The position numbers and the translations under genes are program-made. Below are positions 5,206 through 5,334 of a DNA stretch of 5,334 nt, in pieces (the stretch's first letter is position 1; the number at the start of each line of letters is the position of its first letter). Origin of the DNA: Candidatus Poseidoniaceae archaeon (GTDB taxonomy: Archaea; Thermoplasmatota; Poseidoniia; Poseidoniales; Poseidoniaceae); the NCBI GenBank assembly GCA_030741455.1, contig JASLVI010000107.1, forward strand, positions 1 to 5,334, given 5' to 3'. The notes beneath the pieces were generated by a model. The model was not told the DNA's origin and searched no databases. It was given only the letters and a program-made list of their open reading frames with translations.

Positions 5206-5327
5206 CGCCATTGAAGGTAGAAGTATGCTGGAATCGTCCAGCAAATGATGGAAAGAAGCCATGTGATGATGGAACCAACAATCGCCCCAAACATTGGAAA
5301 CAAGACGATTGCAAGGACTGCAAACAT
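5145..5327 (-). CDS. Hydrophobic membrane protein, start or 3' part, convergent
   Basis: On the - strand, ATG at 5325-5327 to the stop ending at 5145 gives 60 residues; the frame remains open upstream to the window edge, so this may be only the C-terminal part of a longer protein. Residues 1-42 form two hydrophobic stretches ('MFAVLAIVLFPMFGAIVGS' and 'ITWLLSIICWTIPAYFYL') separated by a short turn, followed by a polar Ser/Thr tail. The 'LFP...W.IPA' pattern faintly recalls small two-helix Pmp3/YqaE-type proteins, but this is too weak to name it. The last 61 bases overlap the 3' end of the MIP18-like gene on the other strand. Strong, contiguous hydrophobicity over the part not shared with another gene favours a real gene. 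Confidence 0.5.
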   Translation of the reverse strand: MFAVLAIVLFPMFGAIVGSIITWLLSIICWTIPAYFYLQWRQSLTSLDQRSDAGTSTISN

Positions 5328-5334
5328 CCCTACA

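Noticed and set aside
5226..5243. Perfect seven-pair inverted repeat with loop ATCG downstream of the MIP18-like gene, considered as a terminator
   Set aside because: No T-tract follows on either strand, and the bases fall inside the - strand coding frame, where they encode part of the second hydrophobic segment. Chance or a minor structure is more likely.

Overview
This window looks like archaeal chromosomal DNA, most likely from an uncultured marine Euryarchaeota lineage such as Marine Group II (Poseidoniales). The support for 'archaeal' is the left end: the 3' end of the RNA polymerase subunit F (Rpb4) gene, a DUF655 protein gene and the ksgA/dim1 rRNA dimethyltransferase gene follow each other closely on the + strand, a gene order characteristic of Euryarchaeota. 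The Marine Group II assignment is an inference from the combination of this cluster with a bacterial-type exonuclease VII, moderate base composition and very compact genes; no rRNA or other decisive marker is present.

Layout on the + strand: rpoF 3' end (1-135); DUF655 protein with a long basic tail (160-909); ksgA (906-1772, ATGA overlap with the previous gene); a 76-base leader (1773-1848) that is the only sizeable intergenic gap and holds two mutually exclusive hairpins over a Shine-Dalgarno site; an unrecognised protein with an HhH-like N-terminus, a charged helical middle and a four-cysteine zinc ribbon (1849-2940); a 2Fe-2S ferredoxin that appears to start on AUC (2950-3246); a 51-residue single-pass membrane protein (3256-3411); exonuclease VII large and small subunits xseA-xseB (3447-4694, 4691-4912); and a small MIP18/DUF59-like Fe-S assembly protein (4909-5205). 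On the - strand a hydrophobic protein gene (5145-5327, possibly extending beyond the window) converges on and overlaps the end of the last + strand gene.

The first three genes serve core transcription and ribosome biogenesis. xseA and xseB encode the two subunits of one single-strand DNA exonuclease and are translationally coupled. The ferredoxin and the MIP18-like protein both point to Fe-S chemistry, but nothing in the sequence ties them functionally to exonuclease VII beyond co-transcription. Almost all + strand junctions are overlapping or within a few bases, so the window probably reads as one or two operons with the break, if any, at 1773-1848. No stretch over 300 bases lacks a gene. 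I saw no tRNA, rRNA, CRISPR array, transposon or attachment site.
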